A stretch of DNA of 64,000 nt from Coffea arabica (taxonomy: Eukaryota; Streptophyta; Magnoliopsida; Gentianales; Rubiaceae): contig NC_092322.1 of the NCBI RefSeq assembly GCF_036785885.1, forward strand, positions 36,973,994-37,037,993. The letters run 5' to 3'. The notes under the pieces are model-generated. The model was not told where the DNA came from. It worked only from the letters and a program-made list of their open reading frames with translations, and ran no database searches. Shown here one piece after another: positions 37,805 through 47,791 of this stretch; the stretch's first letter is position 1; each line of letters starts with the position of its first letter. Made by a program: the position numbers and the translations under genes.

Positions 37805-38629
37805 TCAATCTGGGTGTAACTCAATTTTTCTTGTAATCGGTGGCCCTCCTCCGGGATCGACATAGCCATTGAGTGCAACATTCTTCCTTAATTTTTGACT
37901 CATTTTCACCTTAGAAATTGCTTTCATCCCCTTACACTCATTCGCAACAACTTTGAATTTATCCCTACAAGCAAACTCAGAAAATTCTTGCACAGAGGGA
38001 TTAATAGCATGAATAGCAAACACAGAGAGAGAGTTAACAGGATGTTCCATTGTATAAAAAATATTAAAATGGACCATTTCTCCATCAAATTCCATGGACA
38101 AGGTGCCCTTATGAACATCAATTTTTGTCTGGGCTGAACTTAAAAAGGGTCTACCTAATAGCAAAAGTGAAGGCTCGAGAAAATGGTCATCATCCATGTC
38201 AAGTACATAAAAGTCAGTCGGGAATACCAATTCATTAACTTTAACCAGCACATCCTTGACCAATCCATCAGGGTATGCATTTGTTCAGTCAACTAATTGG
38301 ATTATTATCTCAATTTCTTTTAATGGACCAAGGTTTAGAGAAGCGTACATAGATTTAGGCATTACGTTGATCGATGCTCCTAAATCCAGTAGGGTATTCC
38401 AAATTAAAGTGTTACCTATTCTACATGGGACAGTAAACTTGCCTGGATCCCTGCACTTTGGTGGAAGCTTCCTTTGGAGAACTGCTGACACATTCTTCCC
38501 TACAATGATCCTTTCGTCTCCCCTCAGCCGCCTTCGGTTGACACATAGGTCCCTCAAAAATTTTGCATATTTCGGCACTTGCTTGATGGTGTCTAATAGG
38601 GGAATATTGATCTCTACCTTGCGGAACAC
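37805..38629 (-). pseudogene. Gypsy aspartic protease region
   Basis: The upstream part (38285-38629) has LRDLCVNRRR, FTVPCRIGNTLIWNTLLDLG and ASINVMPKSMYASLNLG: the active-site DxGAS reads DLGAS. A stop near 38284 separates it from the next part (37805-38263), which continues with VLVKVNELVFPTDFYVLDM and LLLGRPFLSSAQTKIDVH, the C-terminal half of the fold. It would cleave Gag in a live element. It ends without leading into RT. The layout matches Athila/Tat-type gag-protease. Confidence 0.8.
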
Positions 38630-39151
38630 CTCCAGGATCTCCTTCTCCTTGTCCTGCTTCTTTGGTTTTCCAACCTGCTAGGAAATGGATGAGGATTAGT
38701 TTTAACGTCTATGATCGGGTCAGGGAGTACCAGTGGATTTTTGGTGCTGGTGTTCTCCTTCTCAAGCTCGTTCTCGATTTTTTTTCTCATCCTTATCCTT
38801 TAGAATCATAAGGTCAGGTCCCTGAATTTCCTTCCCGCTCCTTAAAGTCATCGCACTTACGTTCTTCAAGTTCAATTCAGGTTGAAACGGCAATTTCCCA
38901 TAAACTTAGGATTCTAGGCGATTGATTGCCACTGCCGTTTGATTCATCTGATTTTGCATCACTTGTATCTGGTGCAATTGATTCCTCATGCTTTGTAGGT
39001 CAGAGTCCGTCTTTTGTCGATTAGCAATTAATTGCTTCATCATCTCTTCTATACACGGACTTGAGTTTGAACGGGGTAGTGGAGGATGGGGTTGGTACTG
39101 TTGTTGGTACCCTTGCTACCTGTTTGGTGCGAAATTCGACTGCTTATATCC

Positions 39152-40281
39152 TTAATAACTGAAGTTAGGATGATCTCTCCAACCCGGATTGTATGTACTC
39201 GAGTAGGGGTCGAATGGCTGTCTTGGTGCAGGCGCGTGACCAGCCATGTTTACTTGCTTTGCACTTTCTTCTTGAATCATCGGGCACATATCTGTAGAAT
39301 GACTCATAGAAGTGCAAATTCCACACACCTTGGCCTGAGATGCATTTCCTATAGCCAATTGCCTAACAAATGAGGTTAACTCTATCAATTACTGTTGAAA
39401 AGAAGATGTCTCTACCTCATTTATCTTGCGTATCGGGACATCCTCTCTCGTACTGAATTGTTGTGAATTCTCAGTCATTCCCTCAATTAGCTCCCATGCA
39501 ACTCGAGGAGTCTTATTCACCAGTGCCCCTCCACTCGCAGTATCAATTATACTCCTGTCTCTGAAAAGTAGCCTCTTGTAAAAATATTGGATGAGCAATT
39601 GCTCACTTATTTGGTGCTGGGGGCACTTAATGCACAACTTCTTGAATCGCTCCTAATAATCATAGAGCGACTCTCCTGTATACTGTTTGATACCGCAAAT
39701 CTCCTTTCTTAGACTTGCAGCTTGAGACGTGGGAAAATACTTGTCTAAGAACTTTTTCTTTAGCTGGTCCCACGTGGTGATACTGTCTGGGGATAGATAG
39801 TACAACCAATCTTTTGCAGAGTCCTTCAAGGAGAAGGGGAATGCCCTCATTTTTATCTGCTCTTTGTGATTCCCGGGGGTTTCATACTGTTGCACACGAC
39901 ATCAAACTCTTGCAGGTGCTTATAAGATTCCTCACCTGGTAACCCATAAAAAGATGGCAAAAGATGAATTAGCCCAAATTTTAATTCAAAGGGAGTGTTA
40001 TCACTCAAAATCGGGAAAATAATGCATAAAGGCTGCTGATTTAAATCAAGAGCAGCCAACTCCCTTAATGTTCGGGTATTAGCCATAGTGACTTTTTCTC
40101 GATCCGAATCACTTAAAAAATCACCAAGCGAATCTGTTGGTTCAACTTCTGGATCAGAACCCAGAGATGCAGCACTGGAGTGCTCTTTTTTGAGTTGCCT
40201 GGTCTCTTTCCTTGTTCTGCGTGTAGTCTTCTCTACCTCGGGGTCGAACATTAATTCACCTGTACGAGAAGAATGAGGCAT
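39152..40281 (-). pseudogene. Gypsy (Athila-like) gag
   Basis: The likely start is ATG 40281 (MPHSSRTGELMF). The N-terminus leads to MANTRTLRELAALDLNQQPL and FELKFGLIHLLPSFYGL, known Athila-type gag blocks. After a frame break near 39895, FPFSLKDSAKDWLYYLSP and WDQLKKKFLDKYFPTSQ follow (39653-39895), then a third block (39389-39637), and a zinc-knuckle-like CGICTSMSHSTDMCP (39152-39388). Stops at about 39650 and 39388 break the frame. It would form the particle. Confidence 0.82.
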
Positions 40282-40349
40282 ACACTCGAAAAGTACCAAA
40301 GAATTAGAACAAAAAATGAACTTAAAAAGAAACAAATAACTGACACCAG

Positions 40350-40367
40350 TCCCCGGCAACGGCGCCA
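40350..40367 (-). other. Gypsy primer binding site (tRNA-Asp type)
   Basis: The minus strand reads TGGCGCCGTTGCCGGGGA, five bases from the 5' LTR at 40373. This primer site is typical of Athila/Tat-like plant elements; the tRNA assignment is from knowledge of that group. Confidence 0.85.
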
Positions 40368-40372
40368 AAAAT

Positions 40373-41813
40373 TGACAGATGTCGGGCCTGTGCTATAATA
40401 AAAATTTGCTCAACTAAAGTTAATTTTTTGTAAATAGTGGTAAGTAGGGTTGAATCCACAGGAATTGGGGGTAAATGTTTCTTTTCAAATCTACAGTAAC
40501 AAAGGGAGTGTTTTTGTGCAGAAGGTGACAATAAAAAAAATTCAAATAAAATCTAAGAAACTACTAAAAATTAAATAACAATTTACTAAACTCAAATGAA
40601 TAATAATTAAGGCTCTAGCCAAGAAATAACTTCAGCAATGGTTCACCTGATTGATCATCGATGCACAAGCATTTCCAATTATTTATTAATAAATATGTTA
40701 TAACTGCCAAACAAGCGATGACAGTCAACCTCTCCTTACTGTGTCGGTGATTAAGGTACGCCTGTTAATCACTGCTCTAATTGAGAAATAATCCTAAGTA
40801 CGCCCGCAAGATTTAATTCCCCAATTGCCTTACGTATTAGAGGAGTCCTATTCTAACCAAATAACGCACTACTAGGGTTATTTCAGATTAGCCCGCGTAT
40901 CCCCCTGACACAAACCTAATCATGCTAGTTGTCACTATTTCAAGGCAATTAAACAATTACGGATTTAATGCCCTAATTGATAATAGATTATCAAATCAAC
41001 TAATTATCCGGATCCACGACAATCAATTAATTAAATAATCATGAATACTGCAATCAAGGGATATGTGAATACCAATAAATAAAAGAAAAGTATAAAATTA
41101 AATCAATCTCACAATTTTTAAGCGAACCAAAGCCTCCGTTGTTCCTTGACTAGAGTGAAGAAATTAGTTCATATTTGACGCGAAAAACCCATACAAAATT
41201 GTAGAGAGAGTCGCGGCCATTGTTGCTAATTCTTGAGAGTTCAACTCGTTCCAATCAAGAAGGTAAGCGAGATACAGAAAGTTATCAATTGGATTTCGCT
41301 TGTCTTCAACATACGAAGAGAAATGCTACTATAAAGCTAACAAGGAAAAGTCCAAAGCTAGGCTCCAGGGAATGATTCAATTCATCCCAATTGCCTCCTG
41401 ACATCCGATAGCCAATGCTATCAAGAGTCCCTACTAACACATCATGAAGAAAAGTCAAAAGGAAGCTATCTAATATATAGTCTCGACTACTCTAATGCTT
41501 TTTCTAATTGCTCTCTATGAATTGCCCCCTTCAGCGGCTCTACAGAGGAAGAAGAGAAGCCCTCCTCGTCCTTCCCTCTTCAGCAATTACTAAAATGGGC
41601 AAAAGTTTTTCTTTGCCAACAATGCCTCTGGGATAAGCTCTGTGGCTTGGACTCCTTTCTTGTTAAATTTGGCACTTGTTATCATATTTTCGTTCTACTC
41701 CCTGAAATAAATGTAAAATACCAAAAGTGAGTAGAATTTAACAATTAATCCAAATCGGGTCAGGTAATAAGGGAAATTAATAATAAAATAAATGATAAAA
41801 TTGCAACCTATCA
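40373..41813 (-). repeat. 5' LTR of the non-autonomous Gypsy element
   Basis: It pairs with 33886-35325. It starts TGACAGATG and ends CCTATCA on the plus strand. Confidence 0.92.
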
Positions 41814-41818
41814 AGCAG

Positions 41819-42527
41819 CAAGCATGGGAAGTAGAAGAATATGAAAAACAAAATAATCGAAGGGGGGAAAAATTATAAAGACTATTACGAGAATAGGGGG
41901 AGGGGAAATAGAGCATCACTTACAATAGATGTAATAGCAGATAGCAGAAAACACCAATAACAGCGAATGAAGAAAGACGCACAAGGAAACAAAGGGAAGG
42001 AAAAGCCCAAGGAAGAAGAAGTGGAAGCAATACATAAAACGAAGCAAAACAAGAAAAGCAAGCTGAAATTCAAGGAAAAGAGATTTACATGATTACCTAT
42101 CTTCTTTTCGATGCATGAAAACCCGGGAAAGCATGTTTAAAGATGTGCAAATCTCGCATGGATACGCCATCTCACATGGAGGCGCCAAAATTTAATGAAC
42201 TGCAGATTGTGTAGGGTGAGAGGTGAATCCACCGACCAATAGAAAGAATGGGCAAGGCGGCTGCTTATTTTGTATAGCTTGATTGATGATGACGAAGGAA
42301 GCAAGCAATGGATAGTGACCAATCTGAATTGGGGGAGGGGGAGGGGGGGAATTAGAAAATGGGCGGTGCAGGGGCATGATGCTGACGACGGAGCAAAAGG
42401 CAGCAACCCACCTAAGATGTTCCTTTCCAACACACGAGCCACGTGATTTCCGCATGAGTAGGACGAAAGACCAGCAAACAATTGAAGTACCATTCTCACT
42501 TTATATATAAAGTTCTTTAGTATACAA
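41819..42527 (-). other. 5' part of the Helitron, non-coding
   Basis: It continues the Helitron after the Gypsy insertion. The open stretch at 42137-42499 has no recognisable domain. Near the end the minus strand reads TTGTATACTAAAG followed by an AT-rich TTTATATATAAAG palindrome, which fits a Helitron 5' end. Confidence 0.5.
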
Positions 42528-42676
42528 TACTTCCAAAGTTAAAGGTGGGGGGGGGGGGAGGTCTGCCCAAGCTTGGTCAATAAGAGCCCAAATGCTGCAT
42601 TATCCTAATGCTACCAGGCCCAGATCTAACATTGTTCTAGGGGAACTTGGCCCATGAAAAGCCATGAGTCACTTAG

Positions 42677-42738
42677 ATGTGATCTCTTCAGTTTTTTTTT
42701 CTTTTTTTTTTTTTTTAGGGAATGTGATCTCTTCAGTT
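42677..42738 (-). mobile_element. Poly(A)-only insertion with 17-bp target duplication
   Basis: ATGTGATCTCTTCAGTT occurs at 42677-42693 and 42722-42738. Between them are 28 bases, almost all T (A on the minus strand). This looks like an L1-type target-primed insertion that copied only a poly(A) tail. Confidence 0.6.
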
Positions 42739-43790
42739 AAATTACAAAACTGTTCCTTGTGGAACTAAATTAAACTGAACCCTATTCTCTAAACGTTCCA
42801 AAATTGGGAAACTTTTCAATATTTGTACAATGATAAATATAATTATGCATTGATCGATTAATGGAATACTTTTTTCTAATTACTGTCCTACCCCTCCTTC
42901 CTATTTGTGACTGTCACACATAAAATTTGAACCATAAACTTAATAGTGAAAAAGATTCTAAAAATCCTCCCTGATCACTAGATCGAAATGGATTACATTA
43001 CACTTGCACAATGTAAACAAGACCTCTCATTGAGCTACTTTGTGGTTCTACTAAAAGTTTGAATTTCAAAAAATACACTGCATATTTTATTTTATTGCTG
43101 GAAGTGATAATTTACTTCAGCGATTATAAAGCTCATAAGTAGTTTTGGTGTACCACAGACGGTCTACGTTCCCAGTATTCAGACCTTGAGATGCACATCT
43201 GGAAAATTCAGTAGAAATTAGTATAATACTGCCAAAAAAAATGTACGCATATAAAAATGGGCAATCAATCTTCTTTTATAACTTCTTAGTCTTCTTATCA
43301 TTTTCCAAAAAGACATATATCATAGACGCCTTGGACGTGGATTTGTTTGAAAGCCAATTTTTTTGGACCCTTGTGTGGAGTTTATACAAATACAATTTCT
43401 TAAAAAGCATATTTAAGTAAAACGTTCAAAAAAACAAATTAAAAGGATCTATGGAGAAAAAGGGTATAAAGTTCCGTTTGGCATATCGGAGATGGTGTAT
43501 TATCCTATACAAAAATACCAAATGATTTCTAAAATCACCCTAAAGGCATCCCATGGAAAGATTTTCTAATAGAGTTTTTCTTTTATAAAAAAAAACACCC
43601 TAAAATATACCAAAATCACAGAGGTATTTTGTCAAAATTAGACTTCCTCCGGTTTTACTTTTGTAAGCTTGCATATGCATACAAATGCTTGTTTGAGATT
43701 GCAATGACTTTCAAGGTTTGTGAGGAAGGATTGTCCATTTTATGTGAAGTGTTATGTTGAGGAAGGTTTGTTGAGAATGCTTGTTGGAGT

Positions 43791-43955
43791 GTTTGGATAC
43801 CAAAATTATTCCAAATAATATTTCGCTTGCATCACAAACACATTTCCCAACCTACCTTTTTATATTCCCAATCACCTTTTTATCTCACATTCAAGTGCTA
43901 CAGTAATTATTCTAAATAATATTTCAAATAATACACTATCCAAATATTTCTTTGA
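43791..43955. mobile_element. Small MITE-like element (GTGTTTGGATA termini)
   Basis: The left edge GTGTTTGGATACC and right edge TATCCAAATA form a 10-base inverted repeat around an AT-rich interior containing GCTACAGTAATTATT. No clear target duplication was found. Confidence 0.42.
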
Positions 43956-44547
43956 TCTTGATGAAAATAACTTAATGACCAAAAAGTAAGCCTATATCAC
44001 CACTTTGATTGTCAAATTGCTAAACCATTGGGAACGATTCATCAATTCAAATACAAATCCTTTTCTTGTTTATTACAACATGTTTTGGTGAAAGAGGAAT
44101 AACGCACCTTTCAATAAGCAGGAGTAATCAGTCTTATTGACCCAGATGCCAACTTTAGGAAGAAATTTTATTTCGGTCCGGATCAACTATTTAATAAATT
44201 TAATAATTGGTTTTAAAACAAAGATCCTCACGATCTTATGTAAATTTAATCTAGTGTGAAATTATCTCATTCAATAGGTTTTAGAAACTTTTGCTAATTC
44301 CTATATGCTGCAAGTTTGCTTTTGCAGTGCAAAAGATACTTTATATTCAAAAGTCTCAACCTTGATTATTATACCCTTTTTGATCAAACCCCTCTCCATT
44401 TAGACTAATGAATTGTATATTGGTGATTAGTATGTGTCATTATACAGAAAACTCTGACCTAAACCACGTCACCAACAATCAAGACCTTGTTAACTGCTTA
44501 TGAATTAGGCACCAGAAACTTGGCAAAAATTAACATAAAATTGAGTC

Positions 44548-45243
44548 TTAAAAGGGACTTGCCTGTTCAAAAGTGTTGCGTAACGCTAGAGCTGAACCTC
44601 CAACACCTGCATTGTACATCCTATTGGGCGGTGCCACATTCCTGAACATCTTATTGGCAAATTTATGATTGATTTCTCTAGCGATTAGATCAGAAAATTT
44701 GAAGGCTAAAGTTGAGCTGCCAAGCTCCAAAATTTCTTTGGTAATACCCTCTACAAAACCAGGAAACAAAGTCGAGCCACCAGTAAGCATAATGTTCTTA
44801 AACAAATAATTCCTGATACCAATGTCACATTTCATGATGCTGTTGAAGATCATTTTATGCACACCTACGTTTTCCCCATCTTTAACGAATCTTGCCGAAG
44901 AAGGCTGGAAGAGAGCCTCGGGATTTTGAAATCTCTGTGAACGGAAATTCATGAAATGCCCGCAAGGCAACTCATATTCCTCATTAACTGGTGAAGGGAT
45001 TTTCTTTGCTAACTCCAGTTCTTGCTGGATGTTCAAAGCAACGTAAGCTGCTTTATTCTGCACAAGTTTCATTATCTGCCTGCACAAAAACAAGCATCGT
45101 GAGGCGCCTCAGTTATTAGAGCTATTAAATGATCCAAAAGATCGCGGCCACCAAAACTTGATCGAGAAATTGCACGAAAAAGTGCATTTCCCCCCGAAAC
45201 TGGTACTGCTACGGTTGAATCCGCACCAGAATCAAGCAATATA
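44548..45243 (-). pseudogene. Actin-like gene fragment (C-terminal half), divergent
   Basis: A splice acceptor (TTTTTTTATAG) precedes exon sequence at 45243 reading LLDSGADSTVAVPVSGGNAL and GGRDLLDHLIALITEAP, the actin nucleotide-binding blocks. A frame change with loss of a few codons near 45085 follows. Then AAYVALNIQQELELAKKIPS, NSIMKCDIGIRNYLFKNIML-type and GGSTLFPGF motifs lead to VAPPNRMY and GGSALALRNTF and a stop at 44548. The order is that of actin subdomains 3-4. Normally invariant residues differ (for example the region usually YSVWIGGSILAS), and about 20 extra residues sit before VAPP. No upstream exons are visible; a TRIM array begins 53 bp upstream. It is likely a pseudogene or a degraded actin-related protein. 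Confidence 0.75.
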
Positions 45244-45295
45244 CTATAAAAAAAAATTCACATAACAATTAAGCCAATTAATCATTCACAATAAA

Positions 45296-46183
45296 TGTAA
45301 TGCCCGCACGCCCGCCGGGTTGGGCCAATACCTTTTTGAGTTGAAACTACAGGTTCAAAATTTTAACCCAAAATTATATATTTTTCCTTTTCTTTTCCAA
45401 GTTTTGATGTGGGATATCACACTTTCCCTACCTTAAGAATTCTGCGACTTCGCAAAGGCCATTGCGATCCAACTAACCACTTAGTTATGTGTGGATTCTA
45501 AAGGTAACTCGTATGGGCTCTAAAGGTGGCCCTGTCCAATTTTGCACTTAACCCCACACAGCACTTAGTTTCTTGTAGTTTTTGCATAGTCGGAAACACA
45601 TCACTTGATCCTAGACTCACCCCATGCAGAAACCAAGCGAAATTCACTCTGATACCATTTGTAACGCCCCGTGCCTATTGGGTTGACCAATACTTTTTTG
45701 AGCTAAAACCACAGGTTCAAAATGATTCGTCCAGAGTTATTAGTAATTGAATGTTATATATATTTCCTTTCCTCTTCCGAGTTCTGATGTGAGATATTAC
45801 ACTGTCCCCACCTTTTAGAACTTTGCGACCTTGCAAAATTCATTGCAATCCAACGGACCATTTAGTCGTGTGCAGATTCTAAAGGTGGCTCGTATGGGTT
45901 CTAGAGATGACTCCCATCCAACGTGACGCTTAGTCTCATACAGCACTTAATACTTTACACTTTCTTGCGTAGTCAAAACCACACCACTTGGCGCCGGGCT
46001 CACTTCGTGCAGAGATCATGTAAGGTTTGCTCTGATACGAATTGTACCACCCCGTGGCAATTGGGTTGGTCCAATACCTTTTTAAACTGAAACCACGGGT
46101 TCAAAATAGTTAATCCAAAGTTATTAGTAACCCGACGGATCGAACATTTTATATTTTTCCTTTCCTCTTTTGAGTTCTGATGT
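45296..46183 (-). mobile_element. Tandem TRIM element: three short LTRs and two interiors
   Basis: LTR copies lie at 45296-45421 (126 bp), 45660-45801 (142 bp) and 46043 to about 46183 (truncated), each starting TGTAAYGCCC or TGTACCACCC and, for the first two, ending ATTACA/ATCACA. Interiors of about 238-241 bp lie between them. Each interior has, on the minus strand, a purine tract against one LTR (AAGGTGGGGACAG in the middle unit) and TGGTATCAGAG-type primer sites next to the other (45646-45657 and 46030-46040). No coding capacity is present. This is a terminal-repeat retrotransposon in miniature as an LTR-interior-LTR-interior-LTR array. No clear TSD; the right end is eroded. Confidence 0.8.
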
Positions 46184-47112
46184 TAAAATTTAAAAGAGCA
46201 TTTTTTAATGGCTGCACTCTTTAGTACACTTAAATTATACCTTATTTACCATGTGAATACACATTATAATCACAATTATTATACTTTCTAAATGTTGATA
46301 CTTTCTCAAATTAACTATACTTTTTCAAAAAAAAAAATTAACACTTGAGATCCGTCAAGCATCTCTTAGGTACTCGTGATGGACCTGCATTAGCCAAATC
46401 AATTTATCAATAGCTCTTATTCAGGACTAACCCAACAGAAAAAAATAGAAGAGGAATACTATATAAACCTGCCAAAAAGGAAACCTCCGAGACAAATGGA
46501 AGTTTGAAAATGAATGAACAACAACAAAGAGTTTTTTATTTTGAGGAACGGTGGAAGTAAATAGGTAATTTCCTTATTTCCATTATGTTTCTGAAAAAAT
46601 GTTCATTTATACCCAAAAACTCGAAAATTTGTGCTTCCAATAATCAAAACATCCACCAAGGAAATCAAAACATGTTATTTGTCAATCTGTTTTGGCTTAG
46701 TTGATTACACGTTTACGGGTACCAAATATAGTTTTTATGAAGTTCATCTTTTTTGCAAGTGTGGTATTTCTTCTAATTGGTCAACATTATTAGTAAATCC
46801 TCATCATTTTGGAGTATAGTCAATGGACCTTTAATTTGCAAGGCATTATCTAGAATTCAGATACTGGAAAGATGATACATAAACAACAAAATCATGGACT
46901 CAAGTTTTTATTATATATCAAGAATAAAAGAAACAGATAGTGAATCTGAAGTTGAAAAATCCTATTGCTTAAGTACTTGACTACTAGTGACAGAAACTAT
47001 CAAGTATAAATAACGTTTGAAAAAACGAAGACTAGTAATCAACCTACATAAAACTGCTTGGCAGATTTATAGAACTCTGCTAAATAATTGCATCAAAACA
47101 TTAGCTAAAGTC
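46184..47112. other. Intergenic region
   Basis: AT-rich. No feature could be supported except the likely 3' untranslated region of the gene at 47113-47778 (minus strand) near its right edge. Confidence 0.5.
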
Positions 47113-47778
47113 TCACGACCACCCCAGAAATTCATAGAACTCTATGCTGGAATTGGCTTCCCACTGATCACGGTCTCCATAAATGTCATCCCCATAACGC
47201 CAGCTACGGGTATTAGTATTCTCATCCCGCCTGTTACCCTGAGAATTATCGTTCTCATGTGCAGAATGGTATTCAGATTCAGTACTGTATTGCGACTCCT
47301 GCTCCACCTCAGGCTTCCAAGTTAAATACATCCCAGGCTCAGGCTGAGGCTCAGGCTGAGGCTCGGGCTGAGGCTCGGGCTCGGGCTCGGGCTCAGGGCT
47401 CTGCGAGGAACACATCTCGGGCTCTTGAGAACAGTGATGATATTCATGATCATGGGTTTGGGAGTAGCCGTGTGAGCTACAGCCGGAGTAATAGGTCTCT
47501 CGATTCACGTACGCATCGCGATCATAATAATTCACGGCATTTCGCACTCCCCTTGCAGCCTGCTTTTGCCTCTTTTTCTCTTGCTCCCGTTCGTGGTAGT
47601 CGCAATGGCAATAATAGGTGCCCAACTCAGGATCAAACTTAGTTTTGTAATGTTTCCTCGCTGGATTCTTCACAAGCTTTCGTAAAAAAGACATTGGTGA
47701 AATCGGGTGATGGTGCTGTACCAAGATTTCTTCTGTAAAGAGATCTATGCTTTGTTGTAGTTGTTGGACTGCATGCAT
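47113..47778 (-). CDS. Hypothetical protein with Pro-Glu/Pro-Gln repeats
   Basis: An uninterrupted 221-codon frame with codon use unlike the surrounding AT-rich DNA. It starts MHAVQQLQQSIDLFTEEILV, then a basic block (FLRKLVKNPARKHYKTKF), a Cys/His pair region (YYCHCDYHEREQEKKRQKQ), a His/Tyr-rich stretch, and about ten Pro-Glu or Pro-Gln dipeptides near residues 128-147. The end is acidic and aromatic (SSIEFYEFLGWS). No signal peptide or membrane segment is seen. A TATATAAAC box at 47783-47791 lies only five bases before the first ATG, so transcription may start near 47755 and the next Met (codon 29, 47694) may be the true start. No known family is recognised; function unknown. Confidence 0.6.
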   Translation of the reverse strand: MHAVQQLQQSIDLFTEEILVQHHHPISPMSFLRKLVKNPARKHYKTKFDPELGTYYCHCDYHEREQEKKRQKQAARGVRNAVNYYDRDAYVNRETYYSGCSSHGYSQTHDHEYHHCSQEPEMCSSQSPEPEPEPEPQPEPQPEPQPEPGMYLTWKPEVEQESQYSTESEYHSAHENDNSQGNRRDENTNTRSWRYGDDIYGDRDQWEANSSIEFYEFLGWS

Positions 47779-47782
47779 CCCT

Positions 47783-47791
47783 GTTTATATA
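47783..47791 (-). promoter_or_regulatory. Candidate TATA box of the Pro-Glu repeat gene
   Basis: The minus strand reads CTATATAAAC at the right position and strand for the gene at 47113-47778. Its closeness to the first ATG is the reason to prefer the internal Met at 47694. Confidence 0.45.

Larger units (their letters stand above)
33886..41813 (-). mobile_element. Non-autonomous Gypsy LTR retrotransposon (Athila/Tat-like, gag and protease only)
   Basis: Near-identical LTRs lie at 33886-35325 and 40373-41813 (about 1.44 kb, TGATAAG/TGACAGA starts, CCTATCA ends). Flanks AACAG (33881-33885) and AGCAG (41814-41818) look like a 5-bp TSD with one change. The primer site at 40350-40367 is of the type seen in Athila-like elements, and a purine tract abuts the left LTR at 35326-35339. 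Coding on the minus strand covers gag and an aspartic protease only. The 2.4 kb after protease lacks RT, RNase H and integrase, so mobilisation must have relied on another element. It lies in the Helitron array region. Confidence 0.9.
17728..42527 (-). mobile_element. Helitron, autonomous type, decayed and disrupted by nested insertions
   Basis: The 3' end is clear: on the minus strand a 7-bp-stem hairpin (plus 17741-17758), nine bases, then CTAG followed by host T. The gene content is Helitron-specific: Rep with helicase, plus an RPA-like ORF as in plant Helitrons. The 5' end is inferred at about 42527, where the minus strand reads A then TTGTATACTAAAG; plant Helitrons usually start TCTATACTA-like, so this is a diverged end. 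With that boundary the element lies between a host A (17727) and T (42528), as expected for AT targets. Subtracting the hAT MITE, Copia and Gypsy insertions leaves about 11 kb, a normal size. The 5' end is less certain than the 3' end. Confidence 0.75.
42528..44540. other. Intergenic region with small repeats
   Basis: No coding region could be supported. It has a G run at 42547-42559, a 17-bp duplication around a pure T-run (42677-42738), and a small MITE-like unit (43791-43955). Confidence 0.6.

Noticed and set aside
42547-42559. G run that might be a quadruplex or telomere-like tract
   Set aside because: A single homopolymer of G without spaced triplets; also seen at 52942 and 53270 as ordinary slippage tracts.
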